Shown here: positions 1-8,962 of the stretch, piece after piece | Position numbering within the stretch: the first letter of the stretch is position 1 | How the letters are laid out: each line of letters opens with the position of its first letter | Source of the DNA: Planctomycetota bacterium | GTDB lineage: Bacteria > Planctomycetota > Phycisphaerae > Phycisphaerales > UBA1924 | Direction of reading: 5' to 3' | DNA length: 64,000 bases | Assembly (NCBI GenBank): GCA_018242605.1 | Contig: JAFEBP010000007.1 | Span: forward strand, 344,514-408,513 | Made by a program: the position numbers and the translations under genes | Notes under the pieces: model-generated | The model's input: only the letters and a program-made list of their open reading frames with translations | Databases searched by the model: none | Told to the model about the DNA's origin: nothing

Positions 1-1541
1 GCCGAGCCGATGAGCGGGATGTCGCCCAACACCGGGATCTGGCGGCGGGTCGCGACGGTGCTCTCGCGGAAAAGACCGCCGAGCACGATGGTCTGCCCGT
101 CTCGGACAATGACGTTGGTGGTCAGTTCGTTGGTGATCTCGTCGGGCACGGTGACGGCGGCGCCTGTCGCGTCCTTCACATCACGGATCACCGCTTCCGA
201 GACCTGCGGCTTGAGCTCCATGCGGATCATGCCGTCGGGCGCGACGATGGGCCGCACGTACAGCTGCGTGCCCGTGTCGAGGAACTCGACCGTCTGCGTC
301 GTGGCGGTGTCGGTGCTGGTCGTGCTCAGGTAGCCGACCTTGCGGCCCACGAGCACCCGCGCGGCCTGCCGGTTGAGGGCGAGCAGCTTGGGGTTGCTCA
401 GCACGGTGGAGTCGGTGACTTCATCGAGCATCCGCATGAACACGGCGACATCGTTGCTGACAACGCCCACCTTGAACCCGCCGGGGCCGGCGGTGTTGCC
501 GACGTTGCTGCTCAGCGCGGTGCCGCCGCGGTCTTCCGGCAGCGGCTTGCCATTGGCCTTGCCGCCGATCAGCGCGTTGGGGCCCACGAGCGGACCGCCG
601 ATGGTGACGAAGTCACCAAAGTCCATGTTGGCCACCACGGCGAAGTCCACGCCGAACGCGTTGGCCTCGTTGAGCTGGGTCTGCAGAATGGTCGCCTCGA
701 TCAGCACCTGCGACGGGCGGGTGTCGATCTGCTTGATCAGCGCCTCAATCTCGGCGACGTTCTCCTCGTAGTCGTAGATCACCAGAGTCGCGGCCAGCGC
801 GTATTCCTCGTTGCCCACGGGGACATCGCCCAGGCTCGGGAAGCCGGCCATCTTGCCGTTGGTCTTGATCTGGCCGCCCTCGCTGAGCAGGGGCTTCACG
901 AACTCCGCGGCGTCCACCGCGCTCAGGTAGTTGAGCACCAGCGGCTTGCTGACTCGTTGTTTGTTGGCCTTCTCAATGGCGGCGATCTCGTCCAGCGTGT
1001 AGACGTAGATGAAGTTGCCGTCCTCGATGTAGCCGTAACCGTTGACGTTCAGGATCGCGTCGAGCGTCTCGTAGAACGTCACGCCGAAGAGGTTGGCCGT
1101 GACCTTCGCCGACACGTTCTTGCTCGAGACGATGTTCCGCTGGCTCTGCAGGCTCAGCATCTCGAGCACGGCGGTCAGGTCCTCGTCCACCACATGCAGA
1201 TCAACGATGCTGTTGTCGTCGATGCGGACCTTCGCGGCGTCCGCCTTGGCGTTTTTGTGCTGCGCACTCTTGGGAACGGCCACCGTCGAACCCGGACCCT
1301 GTCTCGCGCCGTCGATCGCCGAGGACATCGAGGGTTGCGGGGTAGAGACCTGCGGCGCTTCGTTGGTCACCGTGTGGGTGCTCGGGCCATTGGATGCGGG
1401 CTGCTTGCCCTTGCCTTTGGCGGATTGGGCCAGCGCCACGCTTGTCCCGGCGAGCAGCGGCAGCAACGCCGCGAGGGCGACCCCGGTGATGTGAGCGTGG
1501 GCGAATGAGCGACGCGCGGCCTGACCGGTTTGGGTGGGCAT
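1..1541 (-). CDS. Type II secretion / type IV pilus secretin, 3' end cut by window edge
   Basis: The protein would form the outer-membrane secretin ring of a type II secretion or type IV pilus machine. About 513 codons are visible. Residues 1-39 look like a signal peptide ending ALAQ. A secretin/TonB short N-terminal-type domain lies near residues 110-185 and an N1-like domain near 195-290. The secretin core opens with VLIEATILQT, and the visible end has the typical VLGGLFRE and IPVLGDIPLIG motifs. Only a few dozen C-terminal residues should be missing. I chose the ATG at 1541 because the signal peptide starts there. No pilus genes lie next to it inside the window, so PilQ and GspD cannot be told apart. 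Confidence 0.9.
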   Translation of the reverse strand, partial: MPTQTGQAARRSFAHAHITGVALAALLPLLAGTSVALAQSAKGKGKQPASNGPSTHTVTNEAPQVSTPQPSMSSAIDGARQGPGSTVAVPKSAQHKNAKADAAKVRIDDNSIVDLHVVDEDLTAVLEMLSLQSQRNIVSSKNVSAKVTANLFGVTFYETLDAILNVNGYGYIEDGNFIYVYTLDEIAAIEKANKQRVSKPLVLNYLSAVDAAEFVKPLLSEGGQIKTNGKMAGFPSLGDVPVGNEEYALAATLVIYDYEENVAEIEALIKQIDTRPSQVLIEATILQTQLNEANAFGVDFAVVANMDFGDFVTIGGPLVGPNALIGGKANGKPLPEDRGGTALSSNVGNTAGPGGFKVGVVSNDVAVFMRMLDEVTDSTVLSNPKLLALNRQAARVLVGRKVGYLSTTSTDTATTQTVEFLDTGTQLYVRPIVAPDGMIRMELKPQVSEAVIRDVKDATGAAVTVPDEITNELTTNVIVRDGQTIVLGGLFRESTVATRRQIPVLGDIPLIGS

Positions 1542-1759
1542 GGTGAACACCTCGTATGGGACTCTTTCCGTACCGACGCTGTGTGAATGCGTCCGCTCTG
1601 TTTCGACTCTTCCGCGGGGTGACTTTGGCGCGGACTTGCGGCTCGGGCCGTGTCGGCGGGAGAATCGGTGAGGAAATGCGGTTCGTGCCGCCGGGTCCGG
1701 GGAGGAAGCTCCAGGGTTTCCACTGAAAAGCCCCCGCTATTCGGCGGCTACTCTGCTGA

Positions 1760-2218
1760 GTGCTCTCCAAGGGCGACCACGCACCGGACTTTGTGTTCAC
1801 CGACGACGACGGCCGGAAGACTTCTCTTCGCGAGTCGCTCGCCGGGGGGCCCGTGGTGCTGTATTTCTACCCGGCCGACTTCACACCCATCTGCACGCGC
1901 CAGGCCTGCATGATGCGGGATATGCACTCGGAACTGGTGGAAAAGGGGATCCGCGTGCTGGGAATCAGCCCGCAGGACGAGGAATCTCACCGCAAGTTTA
2001 AAGCCGCGCACCACCTTCCCTTCACGCTGGTGGCGGATCCCAAACGAGAGATCGTCCGGGCGTACAAGGCGGGAGGGCTGTTCGGCCTGCCGCTGCCATT
2101 CGGTGCGCGGCGAATCACATACCTCATCTCAACGGATGGAAAGATCGCCGACGCCGTATCGGGAGAGTTCGGCACCGGCCCGCACGAGAGATTCGTGCGA
2201 GCGGCGATCGGCGGATGA
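1760..2218 (+). CDS. bcp: Peroxiredoxin of the PrxQ/BCP type
   Basis: This is a thiol peroxidase that reduces hydrogen peroxide and organic hydroperoxides with electrons from thioredoxin, in the cytoplasm. The protein has 152 residues, the usual size for the family. The peroxidatic Cys45 lies in the motif FTPICT, and a resolving Cys50 follows five residues later, which is the PrxQ arrangement. The N-terminal GDxAPDF motif is present as GDHAPDF. The start is GTG at 1760; no convincing Shine-Dalgarno sequence precedes it. The gene is divergent from the secretin gene and converges on the dockerin gene that ends at 2269. Confidence 0.9.
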   Translation: MLSKGDHAPDFVFTDDDGRKTSLRESLAGGPVVLYFYPADFTPICTRQACMMRDMHSELVEKGIRVLGISPQDEESHRKFKAAHHLPFTLVADPKREIVRAYKAGGLFGLPLPFGARRITYLISTDGKIADAVSGEFGTGPHERFVRAAIGG

Positions 2219-2268
2219 AGTTCTGACCGGCGTGATCGACCACGAAGCCAGACCCCGCCGAGACGCGA

Positions 2269-3117
2269 TCAGCACCCGGCTTCCCAGTGTTCAAAGAAGA
2301 ACTGCGTGTCACCGCCGTCGACGCCGCCATCCTGATTGACATCCGCGACATCCAGACCCGCTTCCCAATCGGTGAAGAAGGCCTGCACGTCGCTGCCGTC
2401 GATGCCGCCGTCCTGGTTGTAATCACCGATGCATCCGGGCGCCGGAGGCGAGAAATCAACCGTCAGCGTGGTCCTGGATGAGGCGTCGACATTCTCTCGT
2501 GAGCCAAACCGCATCGACGATCCCGGCGCAGTTTCGTTGCCCACGATAATCCAGCCGAAGTTCGATGCCCCATCGAGCCACGCCTGAACATCGGCCGCGA
2601 GCATCGAGTGGGAGAAGCTGTAAGAGCCCACCCCCGCGACCACGAACGTCGGCCCCGCGGCGGCGAAATCGCCCCCCGGCGTCGCCCACTGCACGCCGGG
2701 GTGAAACCGCGACACCCACGTCGCGTCACCGGCGGTCGCGTCCGCGCCCTGCCCTTCGTTACCGATCGCCATCGAGGAGCCCTCGCCCCAACTGTTGGAC
2801 ACGCGGTGAACCGTGATGGGTTGCGACTCGCTCGACATGCGCGAAACCGTCAGATTCAACGTCACGGAGTTGATCGTCGACCCGGCCGGCACCGCAGCGG
2901 CGATGTCGTACGTCAGCAACGCACGCCGACGGCTGGAACCGATCGTCTCGCCGGTGAACAGGTAACTGCCCTTGGCGTTGCTATGGGCGGTCTCACCCTT
3001 CTCGGGAAAAAACTCGTACAGAGAGTTGTCCTTGGACGCATCGATCGTGACCACATCAGCGCGGGCGGCGAGTGGAAGCGCAAGGCACGCAGCGAACACA
3101 ACGGGACGAATGCTCAT
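2269..3117 (-). CDS. Secreted DNRLRE-domain protein with C-terminal GC-type dockerin
   Basis: This is an exported protein of 282 residues and unknown substrate. Residues 1-20 form a signal peptide ending in ARA. The body (about 21-215) matches the DNRLRE-type beta-sandwich: it begins with an Asp-Asn-Ser-Leu-Tyr element, then has a long run of alternating strands. The last 55 residues hold two dockerin-like calcium loops of the pattern DYNQDGGIDGSDV and DVNQDGGVDGGDT, bracketed by a Cys just before the first loop and a Cys as the last residue. A GGAG sits six bases before the ATG. The dockerin probably anchors the protein at the cell surface, but no cohesin partner is visible here. Confidence 0.85.
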   Translation of the reverse strand: MSIRPVVFAACLALPLAARADVVTIDASKDNSLYEFFPEKGETAHSNAKGSYLFTGETIGSSRRRALLTYDIAAAVPAGSTINSVTLNLTVSRMSSESQPITVHRVSNSWGEGSSMAIGNEGQGADATAGDATWVSRFHPGVQWATPGGDFAAAGPTFVVAGVGSYSFSHSMLAADVQAWLDGASNFGWIIVGNETAPGSSMRFGSRENVDASSRTTLTVDFSPPAPGCIGDYNQDGGIDGSDVQAFFTDWEAGLDVADVNQDGGVDGGDTQFFFEHWEAGC

Positions 3118-3353
3118 GGACGCTCCGAGGAATGACGGCGAAGACAGAAACTGGTATCGGCTGTAGAGATATGTCCGGCCGCGTCATTTCGCTTGCATAC
3201 GCAGGGGAAGACATTGGGTGTAGGCCGCACACCCATGTCGTAACCGACGGCGGTTATCCGGACGCAAAGCTGGCCCGGCGCAGGGAACCCGCTGACAGGT
3301 GAAAGGAGTCCCCCGCGCGATCCCGGTGCAAGCACCGAGCCGCGTTGGATCCA

Positions 3354-3388
3354 AAACAAAAAACCCCGGCACTCGAGGCGCCGGGGTT
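3354..3388 (-). terminator. Rho-independent terminator of the dockerin gene ending at 3417
   Basis: Read on the minus strand, a perfect 9-bp stem (AACCCCGGC with GCCGGGGTT, loop of nine) is followed by a T-rich tract. It lies about 30 bases after the stop codon at 3417. The stem arms are 3362-3370 and 3380-3388. Confidence 0.9.
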
Positions 3389-3416
3389 CAACACAAACAA
3401 GTTAGGACACGGTGGC

Positions 3417-4820
3417 TCAGCAGCCGCTTTCCCAGTGGACGAAGAACATCTCGACGTCGAATCCGTCGATGCCGCCGTTCTGATCCGTGTCGGCGAAGTT
3501 GGTGCCGCTCTCCCAGTCAGAGAAGAACGACTCCACATCCGTCCCGTCGACGGCGTTATCAACATTGTGATCGCCGATGCACGGGGGCGTGGTGGGCACC
3601 GCGAGACCGCTGAAGGTAACCGAGTTCTGCGTGCCGGGCTTGAATAGACCGATCGTGGCGCTGCCGTTGCTGGGCGGCTGATCAGAATCAAAGCGGAAGG
3701 TGTACATGCTGCTCCAGCGCAGCGCGTTGGCGTTCTGGTTCGTGGCGTACGACTGGGTAGACCAGCCGAAGTTGTCCGAACCGCGGGCCGCAGTCCAATC
3801 GGTGGACGCGTACGGCTCGCCGCTGTGATAATCCACGTCGTGGAAGCCCACGTTGGTGATGTTGATGTGGCTGGGATCGCCGTGCGTGTCGAAGTTCAGC
3901 GCGAACGATGCCCCGGAGCGATCAGAGTTGAAGTTCAGGACCGCGTACTCGTAGTGGTACATCCCGCCGGCGATCGGCGTGACCTTGTACGCAACGATGA
4001 ATCGGCCCTCGGAGGGGACATCGACATTGATGATCTGAACGTCGGACTCGACCGACTTCCAACCATAAATCGCCGGTTGCGTCCGCTGCGTCGTGTACCC
4101 AGTCACGGTCGTCAGCGTGTAGTTGGGGTCCGTGCCGGTGAACCGCACGCGCCGGTACGAGGCGTTGTTCAGGCCGTTGTTCGCCGCGGCGTCATCAGCC
4201 GCGATGTAGTGGCCTTCAGAGAAGTACGTCGCGCCGGCATTCAGGGTGGGGTTCAGATCGGTGTTCTTGACCTGGCAGCGGCGGGCGATCGCCAGACCCG
4301 TCGCGTTGCTCGCGGGAAGGGCCGCGGCGGTGAAGGGGTAGGGGTACACGCCGGAGAACGCGTTGACCTGGGACTTGGGACCCAGCCGCGTCTGCGAACC
4401 GTTGAGGCTCGCCGAGTAGGGGTCGGAGCAGGTCGGGTCGAGCGTGGCGCCCGTGCCGTCGTTGGTGGCGCACGCGCCGCAGATATTGCCGTTGAGGGCC
4501 GTGAAGCCGTGCTTCAGGAAGGACTGGCCGATCATCTCAAACTGCCCGGCGCCGTTCACCATCTTGTGACGGTACAGGTTCTGACCGATGACCGGGTGGA
4601 AGTTGTTGCTCGATTCCCACCGCAAGACCCGGTTACCGATGTTGCACGAAGTGGTTCCCACCGAGAAGGCGCTGATCCCCTGGTAAGTGCCCCAGGACGA
4701 AAAGTCCGGGAGGTCGCCGACGATCACGTCCGGACCGACCGACTGCGCGGCGGCGATGGACGTGACGCAGGCACCCGCGACCAGAGCCAGAACGCGATTG
4801 AAAGCCAATGAGTTGTGCAT
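3417..4820 (-). CDS. Secreted protein of unknown function with C-terminal GC-type dockerin
   Basis: The protein has 467 residues from the ATG at 4820. I preferred this to the ATG at 4964 because it begins a clear signal peptide (cleavage after SIAAAQ) and has GAGAGG just upstream. The body (about 25-400) is rich in Asn, Thr, aromatic residues and probable beta strands, and includes a CGAC pair. I do not recognise a catalytic family. The C-terminal 55 residues carry two dockerin-like loops (DHNVDNAVDGTDV and DTDQNGGIDGFDV) and end in SGC. A terminator follows closely. An 8-bp hairpin near 4914-4934 lies in the leader region, about 100 bases upstream of the start. Confidence 0.8.
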   Translation of the reverse strand: MHNSLAFNRVLALVAGACVTSIAAAQSVGPDVIVGDLPDFSSWGTYQGISAFSVGTTSCNIGNRVLRWESSNNFHPVIGQNLYRHKMVNGAGQFEMIGQSFLKHGFTALNGNICGACATNDGTGATLDPTCSDPYSASLNGSQTRLGPKSQVNAFSGVYPYPFTAAALPASNATGLAIARRCQVKNTDLNPTLNAGATYFSEGHYIAADDAAANNGLNNASYRRVRFTGTDPNYTLTTVTGYTTQRTQPAIYGWKSVESDVQIINVDVPSEGRFIVAYKVTPIAGGMYHYEYAVLNFNSDRSGASFALNFDTHGDPSHINITNVGFHDVDYHSGEPYASTDWTAARGSDNFGWSTQSYATNQNANALRWSSMYTFRFDSDQPPSNGSATIGLFKPGTQNSVTFSGLAVPTTPPCIGDHNVDNAVDGTDVESFFSDWESGTNFADTDQNGGIDGFDVEMFFVHWESGC

Positions 4821-5015
4821 AAGCCCTCTCGAATCTCTGCAGCGTGCCGGGAGAAGAGTCCAGCAGATCACCGCAACACCAACGGGTCCGACGAAGTGAG
4901 ACAACGCCAAACAGCCGCCAAGAAGAGGCGGCTCAATGACTCCCAAATACGTCGGGAAGCACAAAAGGGTTGCACCCGCCCGACGAATTCTCGGAGCCGC
5001 AAAATACTATCCCGG

Positions 5016-7094
5016 TCAACGGGCCGCGGGCGGCGGAATTCCAAGTTGCTTTTCTCGCTCTTCGGCCTGGCGCACCAGGGCGTCGGATTCAGCCGCCTGT
5101 CCGGTATCCCGAAGCGCCTCCGCCAGCCGACGCATCCGGATGGGGTTGGTCGGGTCCAACCGCAGCGACTCACGCAGGGCCGGAATTCCTCGCTCTATGT
5201 CGCCGGAAACCAGCAAAAGCTGGCCCAGGCCAAAGTGGTATTCGGGCTCCGTGGGGTTCGATTTGATGGCGCCCTCCAACGCTCGAATAGCATCCGTTGC
5301 CTTCCCGCAGTCGGTCAGCGTCGCCGCCGCACGGACGAACTGTGAGGGTGAAACATCCTTGGCCTTGGGTCCTAGAACATACTCGGCAAGGGGGATCGCC
5401 TTGTCACCGCTCCCAACCTGTAACTCAAGAAAAGCGAGGGCAAGCCGGACGTCGTGCAGGTCCGGGTGCTTGGCAAGGACGTTCTCGTAAACTCGCTTTC
5501 CTTCCTCAGGAGGCTTGTTCTGGAGCATCAGCATCCGTGCCAGACCGAACACCATGTCCGGAGTCGGCTCACCGCGCTCGATCGCCTCGCGCATGTTGCT
5601 TTCCGCGCCGGGCCAATCGCCGGCCACCGCGTAGAGCCACGCGATCCGAACCAGGGTCTTGGGCTGATGAGGCCAGCCAACACCGCCCCGTGCGCGGCCG
5701 CCGCCCTTCTCAAAGTGACCGATCGCTTCAATCGCTCGCGATTTCACGGCGGGGTCGGGTGTATAGCCCGGCGCAAAAACGGTCGCGAACGGTACTTCAA
5801 TACCCGCGTCGCCCAGATCTCCAAGATAGCGGTGGTAGCGGACGTAACCGGACCAACCCACCATCGAGAAGAACGCCAGGGCGCACACCGCGAACACCGC
5901 GCCCGCAGTCTTGACTCTCCCGGCGTATTTGAGCTGGATGTTCTGCATCCGCGCATGAGGCCAGGCAACCAGTCGCCAGAGCTGGAAGGCCAGGTACACC
6001 CCGATTCCCGCGAAACCGCCCGCGAGCAGCAGCGGAACACTGTCGAGCATGCCGCGGACCGCCACGAACACCGCGACGCCAATCCCGAAGAACACCAACT
6101 CCTGCGGCCAGGAGAGGTCGTACTTGGGCCGCACGATGGTGTGATTGACGGCCTGCGGCGTTCTGGGCTTGGCGAAGACCGCCGGGGTCGAGAACTGAAA
6201 CGAGAGCGCTCCGTTCGGGCACACGCTGACGCAGTCCAGGCACTTCATGCAGCCCGGGTCTACGACCTGACCGAAGTCTCGCACCTCCTGATGCACCCGA
6301 ACGTTCGACGTGCACGCCGCCGTACAGTGGCCGCACCCTTCGCACGCATCCGACACGACGATCCGGCCGATCGAGAGCTTGTCCACGGGCGCGAACAGTC
6401 CGCCGTACGGGCATCCGTAAGTGCAGAACCCCTTGCTGCCCAGGAAGTAGACGGCGACGAAACCGCACACGAGCATGAACGGGATCGCGATGTACCACGG
6501 CGGGAACGTCGCCCAGTAGTCCTCGACCATGAAGTGCGTGCTGAACCCAGGAAATGGGTTCGGTTTGTCGAGCCACAGTGGCGGCGTGACCTTCATCGCG
6601 TGCAGCACCGGGAACAGGACCTCCCGCTTGAACGTCGCCCAGACGAACATGTACATTCCCAGCAGCAGCGGCGCCCACAGCAGCAGTCTGGAACGGAACT
6701 GCTTGGGGCGAATTCCGACCTTTCCCAGCAACCAGGTGCAGGCGTCCTGGATCGCTATGACATGGCAGCCCCAGCCGCAGAAGAACCTGCCGAAGACAAA
6801 TGTCGAAACCAGCGCGGAAGCGAACAGGACAAACCCGGCGTTGATGCGACCAAACTCCAGCGTGTACATCGACTCGGACGGCTCGACCGGAGACAGCGTC
6901 ATGCCCTGGATCAACCATTGAACGATGTGCGCCGCGATCAGCAGGTTGACCAGCAGCAGCACGATCGCACGCCTCGAACCGTTCTTCGAACTTCGCGGCG
7001 CGGGATGTTTCACGACCGTGAGCGGGACCGTTCGTTCAGTGGGCGCGGCGGGGGTCGGGTCGCCGCAGGAACGGGGGAGCGACGTATTGGACAT
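5016..7094 (-). CDS. Membrane polyferredoxin (NapH/NosR/CcoG-like) fused to a TPR domain
   Basis: This is a membrane iron-sulfur protein of 692 residues. Residues 40-220 hold several membrane segments with the paired motifs FCGWGCH (Cys106, Cys110) and FCTYGCP (Cys224, Cys228) typical of NapH-type quinol-linked proteins. Two ferredoxin clusters follow: CxxCxxCxxxC at 251-261 and CxxCxxCxxxCP at 282-292. Two further membrane segments lie around 330-415. Residues about 440-690 are a run of TPR-like helical pairs. The family passes electrons from the quinone pool to periplasmic reductases or serves metal-centre assembly; the TPR tail suggests it docks a partner protein. No reductase gene is adjacent, so its electron acceptor is unknown. 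I chose the ATG at 7094 over 7205 for codon pattern and fit; the ribosome site is weak. Confidence 0.85.
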   Translation of the reverse strand: MSNTSLPRSCGDPTPAAPTERTVPLTVVKHPAPRSSKNGSRRAIVLLLVNLLIAAHIVQWLIQGMTLSPVEPSESMYTLEFGRINAGFVLFASALVSTFVFGRFFCGWGCHVIAIQDACTWLLGKVGIRPKQFRSRLLLWAPLLLGMYMFVWATFKREVLFPVLHAMKVTPPLWLDKPNPFPGFSTHFMVEDYWATFPPWYIAIPFMLVCGFVAVYFLGSKGFCTYGCPYGGLFAPVDKLSIGRIVVSDACEGCGHCTAACTSNVRVHQEVRDFGQVVDPGCMKCLDCVSVCPNGALSFQFSTPAVFAKPRTPQAVNHTIVRPKYDLSWPQELVFFGIGVAVFVAVRGMLDSVPLLLAGGFAGIGVYLAFQLWRLVAWPHARMQNIQLKYAGRVKTAGAVFAVCALAFFSMVGWSGYVRYHRYLGDLGDAGIEVPFATVFAPGYTPDPAVKSRAIEAIGHFEKGGGRARGGVGWPHQPKTLVRIAWLYAVAGDWPGAESNMREAIERGEPTPDMVFGLARMLMLQNKPPEEGKRVYENVLAKHPDLHDVRLALAFLELQVGSGDKAIPLAEYVLGPKAKDVSPSQFVRAAATLTDCGKATDAIRALEGAIKSNPTEPEYHFGLGQLLLVSGDIERGIPALRESLRLDPTNPIRMRRLAEALRDTGQAAESDALVRQAEEREKQLGIPPPAAR

Positions 7095-7250
7095 CGTGGA
7101 ACGGTAGAGCGGGCGGACACGGCTGGCGGCCACGCTCCGGCGCGACCCAGCCGATCGCCCGTCTGCACGGAGCGCCCCGCCGACGGCGTGCCCAGAGGGA
7201 GCCACCCCACTACGCTAACGGCCCTTTGGATCCAACCCGGAACCGCGACC

Positions 7251-8129
7251 ATGAAGCTCATTCCACACGCCGCGTTGCTGACCGCTCTCGCATTCGCAAA
7301 CGCCGCGCTCGCCGATGAACCCCCTGCACCGCCCGCCGGTGACCAGGCAGCCCAGAGCGCGCCGATCGCGAGCGAGCCAGAGCCGTGGCGCATAGAGGTG
7401 CACCCGGGCATCTGGTACGTGGGTTTCAGCGGCGATCTCAAGCTCCCGCGCAGCAGCGGCGGCGCCAACGTCACGACCGACATCGATCAGTTGGAACTGA
7501 CCGGACCGAGGATCGCGCCCTACGGCGAAGCGACGCTCCGCAGGGGTCGCTGGCTCGCGTCGCTGCGCGGGTTCGTGTTCAGCGCGGACGCGCAGGCCCA
7601 GCAGACGGCATCCGGCAACCTGGGAAACATCGATTTCAACTCCGGCGATTCGATCAAATCATCGCTGGACGTGGCGACCGTGGAACTGATGGGCGGCTAC
7701 GAGTTCCTGCTGACCGAGCGTGAAGCGATGACCGGCGGGGGTTACAAGCTGCGTTTCGGAATCGACGGACTGGTCGGCGCCCGTCTGTTGGACTTCGATT
7801 ACCAGGGAACCCTTGTTGGCTCGGGCGTCAGTTCGGGGCACGACGAGTTCACCGCGCACCCGATGGCCGGTGTTCGGATGCACGCTGATTTTTACGAGCA
7901 GTTCACGGTCACGCTGGAAGTTTCCGCCGGCGGACTGCCGCTCGGAGACGACTCTTCATATGGATTCGACATCGTCGTGGGCGGCCAGTGGCGACCCATC
8001 CAACATGTCGGCGTGCAGATCGGATACCGTGCATTGTTCATGGGTCTGAAATCCGGTAGCGATAATGAACAGTTTGATTACAGCGGAGCAGGACAAGGGC
8101 TGTTCGCAGGCGTGACATTCTCGTTCTGA
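7251..8129 (+). CDS. Putative outer-membrane beta-barrel protein
   Basis: The protein has 292 residues. It begins with a signal peptide (residues 1-21, ending ALA) followed by a short Pro/Ala-rich linker. The rest alternates polar and hydrophobic residues as expected for membrane beta strands, with short Gly- and Asp-rich turns. It ends in FSF, and a C-terminal Phe is the usual signal for insertion by the Bam machine. Size and pattern resemble porin-like or OmpW-like proteins, but I cannot name a family. The gene is divergent from the ferredoxin-TPR gene at 7094, so the 156-bp gap may hold both promoters. Confidence 0.7.
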   Translation: MKLIPHAALLTALAFANAALADEPPAPPAGDQAAQSAPIASEPEPWRIEVHPGIWYVGFSGDLKLPRSSGGANVTTDIDQLELTGPRIAPYGEATLRRGRWLASLRGFVFSADAQAQQTASGNLGNIDFNSGDSIKSSLDVATVELMGGYEFLLTEREAMTGGGYKLRFGIDGLVGARLLDFDYQGTLVGSGVSSGHDEFTAHPMAGVRMHADFYEQFTVTLEVSAGGLPLGDDSSYGFDIVVGGQWRPIQHVGVQIGYRALFMGLKSGSDNEQFDYSGAGQGLFAGVTFSF

Positions 8130-8159
8130 ACATACCGGCCCGAAGTTGAGGCGATAGGA

Positions 8160-8188
8160 TTGACATTGGGATCGGATTCGAGGATACT
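8160..8188 (+). promoter_or_regulatory. Sigma-70-type promoter of the HU gene
   Basis: A perfect -35 box TTGACA (8160-8165), a 17-bp spacer and a -10 box GATACT (8183-8188) lie 184 bases before the HU start codon. Transcription would start near 8195, leaving an untranslated leader of about 175 nt. Confidence 0.6.
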
Positions 8189-8255
8189 CGTGGAGTGGCG
8201 TGGGCAGACCCGCAAACGTTGATGTTTCGAGAGCGTGACGCGCATATCGGCCGCC

Positions 8256-8316
8256 CGGCGCGTTCGCACGGAACCAGCCGCCGCGGCGAACGCCGGACCG
8301 ATACCCTCTCTCGGTC
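8256..8316 (+). other. Stable stem-loops in the leader of the HU gene
   Basis: In the predicted leader, 8256-8268 pairs with 8287-8297 as an 11-bp GC-rich stem with a 2-nt bulge. ACCGA (8298-8302) then pairs with TCGGT (8312-8316). Such a leader could control translation, but no known riboswitch or ribosomal-protein motif is recognised. Confidence 0.4.
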
Positions 8317-8371
8317 GGCCAAGGTTCGGACGATCACGGGTTAAGAGCACTTCAGACGCAAGGGCGACTTC

Positions 8372-8725
8372 ATGGCGACGACTGCGACCAAAAAAGACGT
8401 GATCGACAAGCTGACGCAGCGCACGGGGCTGCCGCGCCAGCAGGTCACAAAGGTCTTCATGGAGTTCTTCGAGGTGATGATCCAGGAACTCCGCAAGGGC
8501 CACCGCCTGGAGTTCCGGGATTTCGGCGTCTTTGAACTCAAGGAACGCGCCGCTCGAACCGCCCAGAACCCCAAGACGCTGGCGCCCGTGACTGTCCCCG
8601 CACGCAAGTTCGTGAAGTTCAAGCCCGGTCGCCTGATGCGTGAATCGCTCGGGCTCAGTGGAGCTACGAACAACAACCGCATGGCAGAGTTGAAGCCGAT
8701 AAAGAAGAAAATCGGCGTGGCCTGA
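8372..8725 (+). CDS. HU/IHF-family DNA-binding protein
   Basis: This is a nucleoid protein that bends or compacts DNA as a dimer. It has 117 residues, longer than the usual 90 because of a C-terminal tail that includes a basic stretch (KPIKKKIGV). The family motif is clear: the FRDFGVFELKERAART segment, then NPKT and a PARKFVKFKPG arm end. The ATG at 8372 has an AAGGG-like site nine bases upstream. The gene stands alone behind its own promoter with a long structured leader, which suggests separate regulation. Confidence 0.95.
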   Translation: MATTATKKDVIDKLTQRTGLPRQQVTKVFMEFFEVMIQELRKGHRLEFRDFGVFELKERAARTAQNPKTLAPVTVPARKFVKFKPGRLMRESLGLSGATNNNRMAELKPIKKKIGVA

Positions 8726-8815
8726 GCGGGCGAACAGAACTTCCCAGTCTGTTGCTAGCTGGAATGATTCCAAACTGGAATCAAACTTGTGAATTTTTAC
8801 GATTTTGGCGAATTC

Positions 8816-8945
8816 GACAGAGCATGTCTCGGTCAGAATCCGCTTCTACATGGAGCAGGGGCATTCACCATGCCGCCCTGACAACTTTGATCTTTCGAAG
8901 GCCGGGGTCGTACCGATGTGGGGCGACCCCGGCCGCGCTTTTGGA
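8816..8945 (+). other. Dense run of stem-loops ending in a terminator-like hairpin
   Basis: Between the HU stop and the convergent gene ending at 8963 lie several small pairings: 8816-8819 with 8825-8828, 8842-8846 with 8852-8856, and 8860-8864 with 8870-8874. The last two are enclosed by 8832-8836 with 8878-8882. A strong 11-bp stem then pairs 8900-8910 with 8924-8934 and is followed by GCGCTTTT. The last hairpin probably ends transcription for one or both genes. The rest may be the 3' untranslated region or a small RNA. Confidence 0.4.
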
Positions 8946-8962
8946 GCACCGGCATTCTCACT

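Noticed and set aside
8800..8900. Resemblance to tmRNA (GAATTCGACAG stretch)
   Set aside because: Only a short match; no tRNA-like ends and no tag reading frame.
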